A stretch of DNA of 64,000 nucleotides from Isoetes taiwanensis (GCA_021234155.1 JAJEKV010000802.1:24258-88257), one strand, 5' to 3'. Positions 44,640 to 56,917 are shown, numbered from the stretch's first letter. Made by a program: numbers and translations. Notes: a model not told the origin generated them from the letters alone.

Positions 44640-45304
44640 CCAATAAATTTACTAGCTAAAGAAAGGTGGATTTTAATATAAAAATATTAAAACTATAGCC
44701 AAGTGGTTTATATAATTGTAACTATTGGACGCAGCTGCTTTGACATGGTTAGGTTGTATGGGCAACTTTGGCAATGACAAGATCTCGGCACATCTTAATA
44801 AATATTCTAATGAACATCACATGTTATGGTCTTTGCATTGTTCCAATGTTGTCTTGGCATTTTATGTACTTGGATCCTTTGGGGTCGGGCTTCTAAGTTC
44901 GGTGGCCTAGGTTGCTTCGACATGCTCATGGTCATCTGTGATTCTCTGTGATATTCTTGTGCTCTGTGACACCAGACGTAGTTTCCTTGATCAGGAGGCT
45001 AAGTCAATTCCTATGACCCCATGGTAAGAGGTCCTTCAGCGCCTGACGTGGGCTGGGAAGGGTATGCGCATACGAGGTTCACCCCACCACTCCCGTTACA
45101 GGGCTCGGAATGTGAGCTGACTTGGCATGTTTCTGCTAACAGGGCTTGCATGTAGGCTGGCTGAGCTTCCCATTGCCCTAGAGCTATGGTTATGATGTTT
45201 TGGTATTTTGGCTATGTCCTTTGCTTCTGATGCTCATATGTTGTATTTCACTTGATCATGCTATCATTGTCTAGCACTATACTCATATAGGATCTGGTGT
45301 CTTT
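44640..45304. other. Stretch without a gene, left flank of the Gypsy element
   Basis: Its second half (44900-45200) has a composition like that of the distal LTR of the Gypsy element, but I found no clear alignment. No coding motif was seen. Confidence 0.35.
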
Positions 45305-45309
45305 GCTTA
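45305..45309. repeat. Target-site duplication GCTTA, left copy (Gypsy)
   Basis: These five bases before the 5' LTR are repeated at 58531-58535 where the 3' LTR should end. Confidence 0.65.
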
Positions 45310-45366
45310 TGTGACGTTCCAGCATAATATACGCCCCAATACGTATATTATACTGCCTCGTCACAC

Positions 45367-45390
45367 GTACATGTCACAAGTGACATGTAC
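45367..45390. promoter_or_regulatory. 24-bp palindrome in the Gypsy LTR
   Basis: 11-bp arms GTACATGTCAC and GTGACATGTAC are separated by AA. The palindrome is conserved without change in the 3' LTR at 57002-57025, although neighbouring bases differ. Its position upstream of the TATA box suits a regulatory site, which is my inference. Confidence 0.5.
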
Positions 45391-45557
45391 TTGAGAGTAG
45401 GACAACGTTGCACTTAGGAGCTAAAGGTTGCACCTAGGGGGCAACCTTGGATGTTGGGTATGTAATTAAACATACACAACAAAAGGTTCCTTGTTCATCC
45501 ATTTCCAAATGGCCTAAAGCCATTTGCCCATGTGGATGCCCTAACCTAGATAGGGTC

Positions 45558-45564
45558 TATATAA
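45558..45564 (+). promoter_or_regulatory. TATA box of the Gypsy LTR
   Basis: TATATAA in the context GGGTCTATATAAGGGC, conserved at 57189-57195 in the 3' LTR. Transcription would begin about 30 bp downstream, in the AAACCCTAGACCC stretch. Confidence 0.6.
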
Positions 45565-46899
45565 GGGCTAAAACCCTAGACCCTAGCTCTCCTTTCACTT
45601 TGCCAATTAGGGTTTTCTAGAGCTTCCTTTCCTCTTTTCAGATTTAGGGCTTTCTGGGCCAATTCGCCAAGGTAAGGCTTCGAAATCGCATTTTAAAGTT
45701 CAAAAGTCGGATTTGCACAAGGTTCTTGAGTAGCAGCCGTCTTCGGCAAGATCAGGGGAGCATGGGGCCTTCCAAGGATCGAGAGCCAGCCAAGGAGCAG
45801 GTATCTAGTTGTTCTTTGTTGTGCAAAACCGCCTTTAGGCATGGCAATATGCGGTTTAGTATGTTAGATCATCTCGAAGCCTTGTAGATCCATAGATCTC
45901 GAGACCCTAACGAATGAACCTAACATTGGATGTTAAGTAGATAGATTGATATGATTCTCTATCTACGTTCGTGATATTGTATGTATTCTACTCTGGATCT
46001 CCTTGTTGTGGGAAGGGGGTAGAGACCTAAAGGTCGTGTAGAAGATGCTCCCTAGCATAGCACCTTAGTTCCCACATAAATGCGCCCGCGGTACAGAGCC
46101 CACCCGGCGTGGGTGAAGGGGCAAGGCGGGTTGATAAGGAGGAACTTGTCTCATCATGACTGACCCCTCCTCGGTAGTAAAGCCTATCGGGGGGTCTGGC
46201 CGGCTAGGCTTAATGGCTTGCCACCGTGTGTGGGCAAGGCATGAGCTCGACACTCGTGGGGTGGTGGATATGACCTTCCGGTGAGTTCAAGTCGAATAGG
46301 GGGTGGCCCCCTCTAGCCGCTCGCGATGAGCATGGATACCGAGGAGGAGAGGCAGCTCTCTTCCCGCCTCATCGGGGTTGGGGAGATGCAACCCAGCAGT
46401 AGTAGCCCCTCCGGCTATTCACCCGCAAAGCTCGACTGAAGTCCCAACACCGACAGCCTACTACGCAAAGTGTGCACGGGAGGGGCGGATGGAGTGGACT
46501 ACCCTAAGCCATGTTCTATGCCAGCCAAATCCATTGCCATGAATTTTGTCTGCAACAAACTCTGGAGGCCTAGCCGTCAGTCATCCCCCTTGAGTCAGAG
46601 CCTGGGTAGGACCTTCCCTTTGTATTATTGTTATGAAGGTATTGCTGACTCTGTGATGTTGCTATTGTTATGGTGATTATGTTGTACATTATTAGTTGTG
46701 CTCACGTTTGTTTGTTACGCTTCCGCAGATAGGTCGATCCGATGGAAGACGGATGAATGACACATCCACTCTTCCCTTGCTGGCTCTGCCCCCATGGGAG
46801 TGGAGTCAGGTGGATGGCCCCTGTCAGGCAGCTGCCAGGGGGAATGCTCCTCCTTCGAGTACGATGTGGGCATCGTATAAGGAGTAGGGGACGTCACAG

Positions 46900-46911
46900 T
46901 GGTATCAGAGC
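46900..46911 (+). promoter_or_regulatory. Primer-binding site of the Gypsy element (initiator Met tRNA)
   Basis: TGGTATCAGAGC begins two bases after the 5' LTR. It is identical to the Copia A site and complementary to initiator methionine tRNA. Confidence 0.95.
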
Positions 46912-47511
46912 ATGATCTTGGCATCCAAGATCGAGCACTGGCCATTTTCCCTTAGGACTAACAGTAGATTCGAGTCTTGGGGTATAGCCACCCAAGCAAG
47001 AGCCTCGAGCAATTGGGAAAATTTCCAATTTTTGGGTAGATTTTAGCTCCATGATAGATTGCTAGTGAAGTGTAGCATCTTTCCCAACCTAAAATTGCCA
47101 AAAAAATAGTCGACCCCTCACCGAGTCGCCAAAGACCATTGGGTTCAAAACCGATTCGCCAAAGACTGCGGTGTGAGTGTTTGACCTCCGTTGACATAGT
47201 CAGGTGTCCCAATTAATTAAGATAATGGTGTAGTTTGGCTTATTCCCTTAGTTGTAGATAGGTTTGTATGTTATAACACTAAGAACCTCCCTGTAAATTG
47301 TAAGATAGCCCCGGAAACAGTCGACCCCTCACAGAGTGCGCCCAGCACCATTCGGTTGGTAATCCAATCTGACCCAGGCGCACTGTGTGAGTGGTGGGTG
47401 TTTTGGAGTATGGTAAACCCAGATGAATGCCTTGTACCTTCGCTAATGCCCTAGTTGGTTTTTTTTTTTCCCATATGAATTGCGAGGTTCCAACCCTAAA
47501 CCCCACCTCCC

Positions 47512-47519
47512 TATAAATA
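47512..47519 (+). promoter_or_regulatory. TATA-like box in the Gypsy leader
   Basis: TATAAATA in CCTCCCTATAAATAGAAAAA is a good plant TATA context. It lies after the second hairpin. A similar CCTATAAAGGGG occurs at 49559-49568 after the fifth hairpin, about 2 kb downstream. These may be internal promoters or remains of an earlier duplication. Confidence 0.3.
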
Positions 47520-47529
47520 GAAAAATTAG

Positions 47530-48880
47530 GGTTTCCATTTTACCCCCACCTTTCTGGGAGAACAGCTTCGCCCAAGAAGGCGATCTTCAGCGCCAAAGCT
47601 CGAAACACGACAAAACAAAAAGCATGGCACGGACGTAACTGCATCGCCAAGAAGGTTATGCCACCCGTTACGTGAGCCAGGAGCGCAGCCGTCCGGTCGC
47701 AAGGCCGCACGGAGGCAAGTGCACATCGGGGAAGAGGAGGCAACGGTTGAACCATCACTCTAACCCTAACCCCAAGAAAGGAACAGGTGCCCGGAGAACC
47801 CGATCGGAGGCTGGACGCGGGCGGAGTCGGAGGGGAGTCGCTTGAGGGAGATCTTCGGGGATAACTAAGAACCACAAAACAGAAACCGGGGAAGAAGAAG
47901 AAGAGGGAAGAGAAGAAGGCGAAGCCGAGGGAAGTCCAAGGCATGAGCGCCGGAGGGAAAAAAGAAGAGCCAAGAAAGAGGAGGGAGGAGAAGGAATGTA
48001 AGAGGGAAGAGAGGAGGAAGCAAAGAGGAGCGTGGAGAGGAAAAAAGCAGAGAAGGGTGGGGACCGGAAGTGCCGGGCGAGAAGCCTAAGAAGAAGAAGA
48101 CACCACAAAATAAACCATACAGAGAGCCGATCCCGAGAAGCCCCATCCTCGTCCGACCAACCCGAGGAGGGAGCGGAGGACACTAACCAGAGAAACTTCG
48201 GCCCTTCAAACCAACACCGAGGAAGAAGACCCGTGGCCAATGCAATCAGCCTTATCCTAAATGGTCAGCCGGCTAAGCACCCCAAATGACAAAGACCTAA
48301 GAAACCAAGGTCACAGAGGGAGTCCTATACCAAGTTTTGGACTTGCAGCGGAAAGGAGCTAAAGGAGTATATCGCTGCATGAAAATGCACGTAAGAATAC
48401 CCAAATATTACTAAGAACACAGAGTGAAGACCATTGAGGGAGGTCGGCCAACGAAGAAGAACACGCTGAAGCTGCCACCGAATCGCCAACCCTCCCAAGA
48501 ACATGAAAAGGGCCGGGCGGACTCAAAATTCGCAGGGCGGGCCCAAGAAATTAAGCACTTCCAGCAGAGCTATGGCTTCCTCATCCCCGTAGAGCTCCCT
48601 TTGCACGCCTAACGAGGGAGATTTTGCGTGAGATTTTGCCGCGACCGCAGAGGCGTCGAGCAAAGACATCGCATATTACCGAAGACTCGCATTGCGTGTG
48701 CTCAACACGCTTAAGAGGGTGACTTGCATGCCCAAGGATATTAGACTAGCTCGAGTTTATTAAGAAGGAGGGCCCCTGAACTATTGTAAATGACCTTTTC
48801 TTTGGTATAAGTCTATAATTTTGATAAATAAATAAGTCAATCGAGTTTAAATAGGGTGTATTGCCAATTCTACAATTAGA
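47530..48880 (+). other. Purine-rich segment of the Gypsy leader, no recognised gene
   Basis: The plus strand is rich in AAG and GAG from about 47870 to 48070. Two short basic frames (48032-48289 and 48424-48612) are open but unrecognised. The segment sits between hairpin clusters and may be an insertion or an extra ORF of the element. Confidence 0.35.
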
Positions 48881-49699
48881 AATAGCAAAAACCGGAACAA
48901 ACCAGGCATTTTGATCCTACCCTCCGCGAGGCGCCCAGCCCATTCGGGTTTGGAATCCGATCCTACCCTCGGCCGTTGTGAGTGGTTGAGCATGGTTTGG
49001 TGCCAAATCTTGCCTAAATGCGTAAAGTAGCTATACTATTAAGACCTAACTCATCCTAGTTAGTAGGAATTGACCCCTAATCTGTCCAAATTGGCCAACG
49101 CCGAAGTCAAACGGAGCTCCACCCCTCACAGAGTCGCCCAAAGACTATTGGGTTCAGAAACCGATTCGGCCTCGGGCAAGATCAGGTGAGTGGCGGGACC
49201 CCAAACTCCACCACAACTTGCCCAAATAAGGTGAGAAGGCTCAATCCTATCTATCTCGAATGAGATATCCAGGATTATGTCTTTAGTTCTCTAGTTTAGC
49301 ATCATTAGTGACCTAAACAACAGTCCCCCCCTCACACGAGTGCGCCCAACCAGTTAGGTTTTGCAAACCGATCCGCCCGGGCGACTGTGGTGAGTGGTCT
49401 CGTCCGAATTGATCAAAGTTGTCCTTAGACGAACCAAAATCATTGCTTAGGGACCCTTAGGAGCATTTCCAAGCTCAATTAGCCTATAAATCATACCTCT
49501 AGACCTCGAGAAAGTGGAGAATTGTAAACCTAAAAATTTTCCCAAAATTGGGGTTTTGCCTATAAAGGGGAACCCAAGTGTCATTTGCACCTTCCAACCT
49601 CGCTCTCGCTCCAAGCCGATTTCTCTGATCCTTAGGGCTTTCCAAGATCGTCATCGTCATCCCCAGCTCCTCGCTTATGGCCACTTCTTCATTCAAGCG

Positions 49700-52400
49700 A
49701 TGTATGGTACGAACTCATCATGCTGAAGGTTGACATCGAACCGGTCTTGATGTCTTCAAGGGAACTTGACATTGAGGCCACCATCAGCGCCACTCCCTTC
49801 TACGAGAACATCATGTCAGGAGTTCCATGCCAAGATAGGGACCCCTTCGGTAGAACTCCCACCTTGTGTAGGGTATTTTGCACCTAACACCGCCCTCAAG
49901 TCAGCCCCCTGCAAGATATCCCAAATGTAGATAAGTGCCTTAGAGAATAAAGCAGTCCGCCTTCCCAACTATATGTCCATCTCGTCAATAGGAGGAGGTA
50001 CTTCTCCCTATGCAGCAGCTGTAGCCATCTTTCTATCTCTTAGGGTCAAACCGGATAGGGGGGGGAAAGGCGCCTTTAGAAGTTGAACCCATAGCCATGG
50101 GGCGCAAAGCAGAGGAGGAACGGATCTCGAATTTGTGACAGCAAGAAGAAGAGGAGGAGGATGAATACTTTAATCAGACCCGTAAGACTTGGATCTAGAA
50201 CAAGAGAGGCAGCAAGGTAACGCCAGATCCAAAGCTTCAAGAGGGATCAAGCGAAGCAACAAGAAGAGCCCCACCACTTGGCATTACAAGCTTGACACCT
50301 GTTCATGCTTGGTAGGCATATCTAACCCTTCCGACATCAAGAATCTTCCACGTTGTCGCGACAGGCCTTAGGGTGGATGAGATTTTTACACCTTCTACTT
50401 ATGGGCAGTGTATCTCGACGACTTCATCGATCGGAAGCCCGTGACTTCCTATCAGCATAAGAGAAGCCAAGACCTTCACCGGGAGACATCATCGGGGATA
50501 TAGAGGCTTTACGCAGCATCGGGAGATGATGATGGCTAAACGGAATTGCCTTCGAGGAGGAGTTCATGGCAATTCAAGAACAAATGGGCATCAAAGGCAA
50601 GTCCACATCAGCATTATTACCGAGCTCGCCAACACCCATCTGAAGCAGCATGGGAGGCAGTATCAACCTAAGGAGGCTGGTGCACCAAGACTTGAGCTAG
50701 AGGGAGATACCGGTGGATGACTTGGCGGGAAGGCCGGGGGAACCTTCCCGTCTGCAGAAAAGCGGAGGGGCATGATAAGGGCGTTGGGGATACTACACTG
50801 CTTAGTTCTTCTTGGGCCGGAAGAATCATGATTATTCACATAATAGTGCCCAGAGAGGTGAAAAGAAGGGTCTTTATGCTTACTCGCCCTCTGGGGTTTT
50901 GGACACCACACCGCGATTACCTCAAATATCGACTATATTTGTCATCGATCAAAGCGTTACATTGACCATCGACCGCCATCTTATATGCGGCCGATTGGCG
51001 GATTTGGCGAATGGCACAGCATTATACATCGGATAAGGAGAATTCAAGACATGGAGGCAATACTCCCGGGGAGGAGCGTCAACAAATATCCTCGGGGAAC
51101 TTGGGATCATTAAAGAACGGCCCAGTGAAGAAATTTTGGAGGACCACCCCGATTACCTCAAGAAGTTTGAAGAGTAAAAGTTTATTAAATTGCAAAAAGC
51201 TTATTATATATGAATATAATATATATCTCTTTTGTATATAATTGCTCCCTCAAATTGTATAAACAAGTACAACGTAACACACAAAACAAGAACTAATGAT
51301 CAGAATGTACTCTAATGTGCATGCAGCTAGAGTACCTAGAAACCTTTGATGAACACAGCAATGAGAACAAGGACGCATTACCACCAAGGCGGCCGAGGAC
51401 AGGAATGTGAATTGGCGCGGTAACACCGGAGGAGGAGCTATCCCAAATCGACCGACATCCACGACATAAGGGCATTACTAGCGGGGAGCAGAGGATGGGA
51501 GGAGACGAGGACGAGAATGTGCCCTTTGCCTGAAACGCCAGCCATTAACAAAGGCAACGGCGAAGGAAGAGCGAAGGAGAAGATCTCCTAGTTTCGGGAT
51601 CCCTCAAGCCCACCGGGATCTGCACTCGCATCGAAGCCGAGGAAGAAGCGGAAGAGCCTGGCCGGAGATCCAAACCGTATGTGGGGGCATCACGCATCGA
51701 CTACCGTAAGAAAATCGCCCTTAGTAATGTGGCGGGTGCCGAAAGTTGAAACAGTTTCCGGGGAAAACGCATCCCAATGGAAACAGGAGGCATGGCTGGA
51801 TGATGAGTGAGTATGGCAGCGCCTATGGCATGAAAGATAAAGACAAAGCGTGGTAGCGCAACAGCAAACCTCAAGTGCAACCGAATTTGGTGGAAGGGTA
51901 TGCAAAGCACATGGCCGAAAGGGGCAGTTCTGCAAATTGAAGTTTGTAAAGCGTTCAAAACATCATTATGTACCAAGAGAACATAAAGTGCAACATGATG
52001 CATCAGTTTATAGGCTCTGCAAGCGGGGCAACAAATCGATCCCGAGAAAACACACGGAGGAATTCATGAGACTAAGGCTTTATGTGCCAAAGTTGAGTGA
52101 AAAGCTTATCAGATGAAGCTATATTGAAGGCTTGAGCGATGAGATCCGCTTAAGCTTGTAAGGCGCAATAAACCAAGTCCCAGGTGAGGAGAAGCGAGAA
52201 GCAAAAGGCCATAAGTTTACGGAAGCAGGTCCACAAGAGAGGGCTTCAAAGGCGGCCCGATATTTCAGGGATAAGGGAAAACTAGGGGCTATAGCCAAGG
52301 CGACAAGCCCAGTAGCTAGCAAAGGCACATTGCAATTCAAATTATGGGGAAGCAAGGCAACACAAAGTAGTGGCGGGGAAAAGAAAGGTAAGCTTCAAGG
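49700..52400 (+). pseudogene. Gypsy gag region (decayed)
   Basis: An early coding-like stretch lies at about 49715-49885 (SSRELDIEATISATPFYENI, then GRTPTLCRVFCT). The retrotransposon gag core is at about 51940-52150: KHHYVPREHKVQ, then YRLCKRGNKSIP, EEFMRLRLYVPKLSEKL and, one frame on, YIEGLSDEIRL. These resemble the helical gag core of Gypsy elements that builds the particle. Many stops intervene and no CCHC knuckle was identified, so the zinc finger is lost or unreadable. An AT-rich insert lies at about 51180-51340. Confidence 0.6.
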
Positions 52401-52833
52401 AGCAAGGAGCCAAGTCTAACTACTCCCAAAGCGGGTGAGGCAATTGGCAGATCCATTCCCAAAGGAAAAGAAGCGTGAATGTATAGCCAAACTGTGTTTT
52501 TGGATGCTTCCGGCCACGGGGCATAGGACCAGCAACCCCCCGATTATGAATGCTGATTGGCCGGTTTGGGATGGGGAGACACCACCCATCGGGACCTTGA
52601 CGACGGCTCGACGAAGCGGGATTACATCCATGGTGAGTGTCACATCTTTAAAACTATTGTGTGGAATGCGAAAGTCGGTATAAAGTGATCTCAACGAGGA
52701 AAAGCCCAAGAGAAATCTTTATAGTATTGATCGACTCCCGAGGCAGATCATAATTTTGCATCCCCCTAGGATGGTAAGCATGTTGAAGTGCGCAGATTAA
52801 AGTCCGCCCGGTGCCCGTAATTGGTGTTAGCCA

Positions 52834-53046
52834 ATGGAGCAATTAGGCATCTGTGGGGGAAGAATAAACTTCAATGTAGACTTGCTAGGTGTTAATGTTG
52901 CGTTGGGAGCGGAAGTCATGAATATAGGCAAGTATGATCTCATTATTGGAATGGAATATCTTGACCAAAGAGGAGCAATCATCGATTGTGGGAAATGTAA
53001 GGTGACCTTTAACAACGCCGAGGGCAAAAGTCATCGAAATCACAGG
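52834..53046 (+). pseudogene. Gypsy aspartic protease region
   Basis: One frame is open across about 70 codons with YDLIIGMEYLDQRGAIIDC and CKVTFNN, the C-terminal half of the Gypsy retropepsin, which cuts the polyprotein. The N-terminal catalytic D-S/T-G box should lie just upstream but is not readable in frame, so the enzyme is incomplete. Confidence 0.75.
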
Positions 53047-53159
53047 TAAAAAGTAATCAATCATGCAATGCATGAGTAGCGAAAAATTGCTTAAGTGCAT
53101 AAGAAAGCAAAGCAGTGGCCTATCTCCTTAAGCTTGAGCTCAAGATCCAGGAGCCGGAG

Positions 53160-53960
53160 AGAAATAAAAGAGATCAAAGAATCTAGCAAGCTTCCAGTGC
53201 CAATAGCAAAAGTTGATCGAGGAATTCCACGACTTGTTCCCCGATGAGATTAAGCAGCCTTAAAGCCCTATAGAGGAGTCGAGTGTGAAATAGCACTTGA
53301 ACACAGGCGAAGCCTACAAGTAAGGCACCTTATAGGATGTCAACCGAGGAGTTGACAGAGTTAAAGAAGAGCAAAAAGAATTGCTAGACCTAGGGTTCAT
53401 AAGACCTAGTGTCTCCTAGATTCGAGCCCCTATTCTCTTTGTGAAGAAGGATGACAGCCTTAGGATGTGCATTGATTACCCTTGATTAAATAAGCACACC
53501 ATCAAAAATAAGTATGCCTTGCCTAGGTCAGATGACTTAATAATGGATCGATTGCGAGGAGCAAAGATCTTCTCCAAAATAGATCTCATCAGGATATCAC
53601 CGAATTAGGATCAAGGAGGAAGACATTCATAAGGCGGCGTTCAGACAAGATATGGGCACTATGAGTTCACGCTTATGCCCTTTGGGTTTAATCTAATGCA
53701 CCAGCAACATTCATGAGGTTAATGAGCGGCGTCTTCGCGAATTTCTAGATTCCTTCATCATAGTCTTCGATGATATCTTGGTTTACAAAGAAACTGTGGA
53801 GGAGCGCCCAACACTTGAGGAAGGTGCTTGAAAAGTTAAGAAGGCATCAACTCTTTATGAAGTTATCGGGCCGCCGCTGAATGGAAAGAGTGGAGTACTT
53901 GGGCATATGATCACAAAGAGAAGGCATTTCCACCTGAGACCTCGCGAAGATAGAAGCCGT
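53160..53960 (+). pseudogene. Gypsy reverse transcriptase region
   Basis: RT blocks occur in order over several frames: MCIDYP (about 53465), [13 protein letters not shown] (about 53489-53530), AKIFSKIDL (about 53566-53590), HYEFTLMPFGFNL (about 53655-53695) and VFDDILVYKE (53763-53790), the last being the catalytic Asp-Asp box (usually YxDD, here FDD). Frameshifts and stops lie between the blocks. Confidence 0.85.
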
Positions 53961-53999
53961 GATCGGCTGGCCCGCACCAAAGAATACGCATGAAGTCGG

Positions 54000-54560
54000 G
54001 GAGCTTCCTTAGGGCTAAGCGTGCTATTATAGAAGATTTGTAAGAATTTTGCCAAGGTGCTTGGCGCCGAATCGGATCTCACAAAGGTGGGGAAGATAAA
54101 AGATGGAGCAGCCCATGGCAAAACAAAGGAAAGCATTTGAGACGCTAAAAGGAAGCTTTGACGACTACGGGCCGGCATTGGTCTTGCAGATCCGCCCAAA
54201 GATAAGCTTGTAGCAACAGATGTTAGCGGGGATAGCGACAGCGCAATTCCTCATGCGTGAGCGAAAGAGTAGTAGCCTATGATTCCAAGAAGTTGAACGA
54301 CGCCGAGCAGCGCCAACCAACGATCGTCGAGCTCTCGCTATAGTAAGGGCTTTAAGAATTTGAGGCATTATTGATTGGGAAGAAAATTCCAGTTAGACAC
54401 AGATCATCAAAGCCTCCAATATATTCATTTGCAGCCGCCCTTAATTTGGAGGCAAAGGAGATGGATGGAATTGAAGAATATGACTTTGAGATAAGGTATG
54501 AGGAAGCTCAATGTGGTTGCGGACGCCTTTTCCAGGAAGCCCTTGGCAACCAGAATTCAT
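54000..54560 (+). pseudogene. Gypsy RNase H region
   Basis: The region ends with the conserved VADAFSRKP motif at about 54511-54540 (VADALSRK in related elements). Upstream there are decayed pieces with DHxSLKY-like DNA (about 54398-54415) and LMRERK. This domain degrades the RNA template. The copy is broken in several frames. Confidence 0.65.
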
Positions 54561-54779
54561 TGTAACGCATATATCCAACACTTGTAAGTGAGTTTGGCAA
54601 GAAGATTGAGGAAGCATTGTAGGACTTAATTTCGACTTCAAAGGAAGTTTAACAGAAGCCTTTCCAAAGAGGCCAGGACCAGGCAAAGGAAAGGGAGATG
54701 TTCGGGGGCACTATAAGAAGGAAGGAACTTGCTATATTATAAAACAAATTTGTGTACCAAAATCTTCGCAAAGTTAGAA

Positions 54780-55460
54780 AGCTTATTTTGAATGATACAC
54801 ACACAATAGTCCCATATTAGGGCATGCGGTGGTTCATGAAGACATATTTCAAGATTAGAAGCGAGTTATTATTGGCCCGGCATGAAAGAAGGAAATAGCA
54901 AGATATATTAGAGAGTGCAGGATATGCCCATTGGAAAAAAAAAGCGGAACAACTCAGGATCGGGGGCCTTGGAACCATTACCGTGCAAATGCTAAGTGGG
55001 AGGTGATAAGTATGGATTTTATTACAGGACTCCCAAGAACAGCAAAGGGCAAAGATGCCTTGATGGTGGTAGTAGATAAGTTGTCAAAGATGGCACACTT
55101 TGTGCCGTCGCGGGACAAACGAATCACGACGTAGACACGACCAACCTATTTGTTAAGGAGATTTTTTAGGCTCCATGGCATGCCAAGGGAGATAATCTCG
55201 GATAGAGACTCAAGTTTATGAGTGCCTTTTTAGGCGGGACCTATTCACCCACCATCCAGACGAAGCTTCGATGAACACGGCATATCATCCCCAAGCGGAT
55301 GGTGGGGCCGGAGAGGACAAACAGGATCATCGAAGATATGTTAAGTTATGTATGGAACAAGCAATCAAGTGGGATGATTTCATCTACCTAGTAGAGTTTG
55401 CCCACAATAAACATTCAAGGTGAGTCATCGCGATGAGTCCTTTTATGATTAATTCACGGG
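54780..55460 (+). pseudogene. Gypsy integrase region
   Basis: The zinc-finger part is seen as YYWPG (about 54868-54882) and IRECRICP (about 54909-54932). The catalytic core begins with [20 protein letters not shown] (about 54999-55055, first Asp). SDRDS (about 55199-55213, second Asp) and a decayed TDGQTE-like stretch near 55295 follow. Frames shift after 55134. Confidence 0.8.
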
Positions 55461-55914
55461 TGACGGTGTCTTACCAGTATACTTGGCACAACCACATTTG
55501 TCCAAGGTGGAAGTCTCCCAGCCAGATGCTTTCGGAAATGCAAGACTTGGTGGAGGAAGTGAGGATATCTCCTTGCAGCAAGAAGGCGAGAAAGCATCGC
55601 CGACAAGCATAGGACGGTAAGAGAATTTGAAGTGGGAGACAAAGTATGGTTGAAGATCAAAGTCAAGCGGGCCAAGCTCCGCATCGGCAATTGCAAGAAG
55701 CTTGCTCCAAGATGGGCTGGACCCTTCAGAATAGAGAAGAGTAGGTAACCAATCATACAAGTTGGACTTGCCAAAGACATCTTAAGATACATAAGGTTTT
55801 CCACGTAAAGTTTGCTAAAGAGCACCCAAACCAGAAATATTGGGAGACAAACGAGTTTTTAGAAATGACCAGTTGAGCATATTGAAATCGTTCGGAAGTC
55901 CTTCTTAATAGATC

Positions 55915-56060
55915 TTATAAGACAAGAAGGTCAAAATTCCTCAATACCTTGTGAAGTGGAAGCACTTACCGGTGGAAGGCGCTACGTGGGTACTTGAGTC
56001 GGATCTTAAGAAACAATACCGAGTTTATGGAGCAAAGCAAGTCCAGCTCGTCACGAAGTA
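55915..56060 (+). pseudogene. Chromodomain at the C-terminus of Gypsy integrase
   Basis: VKIPQYLVKWKHLPVEGATW followed by VLESDLKKQY is a clear chromodomain core (YLVKWKGLP...ATWE in relatives). Chromodomains in chromovirus integrases steer insertion toward marked chromatin. This stretch is open to the stop at about 56060, better preserved than most of the element. Confidence 0.85.
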
Positions 56061-56917
56061 GTCGACATCAGCAACCAGAAATGTCGGCTCACGGCGTGTC
56101 GATTTGGGTTTTGCATTTAAGCATGTGTGTAGCTAAGGCTAATCCACGATGCGACCTATGCTAGGCATGGGTTGCATCGTTGTTACCGATGATGAGACCA
56201 CTACGGTGCTCTCTAGGGTGGTGTAATGTCAATGTAGGCATGACGTTTCCGCTTGTTTGAGTGGAAGGTAGATTAGAAGTCTACCGTCCAAATGAGTAGG
56301 CGACCTCGAGAGAAAGGAGGTCATTGAGATGCATTGATAGGAAAAGCACCTTTAGCCCCATATATATGCTTTGATAGGAGGAATCTATCCTTCCGCCCAT
56401 ATCTGGGGAAGGATATCCTCCCATTTGGGCAACTAGAGGTGTAGGCATGAGTGACATATAGGCATATAGAAGCTATCTTTCGGGATGGGATGGGAGACGC
56501 ATAATCTTCCTATCTGAAGAGATATGCCTTGCATCCATATATTGTATTTAATGGGTGGTTCCCTTACAACCAACCCTTATAATAATAATTAAATATATAC
56601 TAGCGTGATATTACATCCTGCAGCAACTAGAAGGACCGGCGGCGGAGGGTAAGCGCTAAGAACTCACAACATAATTTTGCCATAATGTGTTGTGAGGCTG
56701 ACAGGAAGTTTTTTAGTTAAAATCTTAAAGCTATAATTGGCATTAATTTTGTTATAGTCGATTATGAAGTAGAGGACGAAGAGCCCTCTCACCATAGTAC
56801 AATTACAATGAAACTATAAAAATTACACAGGGTGATTAATATAATTTGGATATGTAAGTGTTGTAATTGCGGGATATCAGGTACCCAAGGTGGGAGGCGG
56901 TGATCGAGGACAAAGCA

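Larger units (their letters stand above)
45310..46898 (+). repeat. 5' LTR of the Gypsy element
   Basis: 1589 bp, starting TGTGACGTTCC and ending GGGGACGTCACA (TG...CA, with the ends mutually complementary). It contains a perfect inverted repeat with arms GTACATGTCAC/GTGACATGTAC at 45367-45390 and a TATA box (TATATAA, 45558-45564) followed by a CCCTAG-rich start region. The distal half is GC-rich. Confidence 0.93.
47114..49397 (+). repeat. Five related hairpin repeats in the Gypsy leader
   Basis: Hairpin-like units start near 47114, 47325, 48917, 49132 and 49327. Each has a CCCCTCACAGAGTCGCCC-type 5' arm, a central ATTGGGTTC/AAACCGAT stretch and a GGCGACTGTGTGAGTGG-type 3' arm. In the second, arms 47325-47342 and 47377-47394 pair at 16 of 18 positions. 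Spacing inside each cluster is about 200-215 bp. A purine-rich insert (about 47530-48880) separates the clusters. The role is unknown. RNA packaging or translation control is conceivable. Confidence 0.65.

Noticed and set aside
47540-48240. Ser/Leu/Phe-rich minus-strand frames of 134 and 161 codons
   Set aside because: They are the complement of the purine-rich Gypsy leader. Such frames arise from AAG/GAG-rich DNA, and no signal or domain was found.
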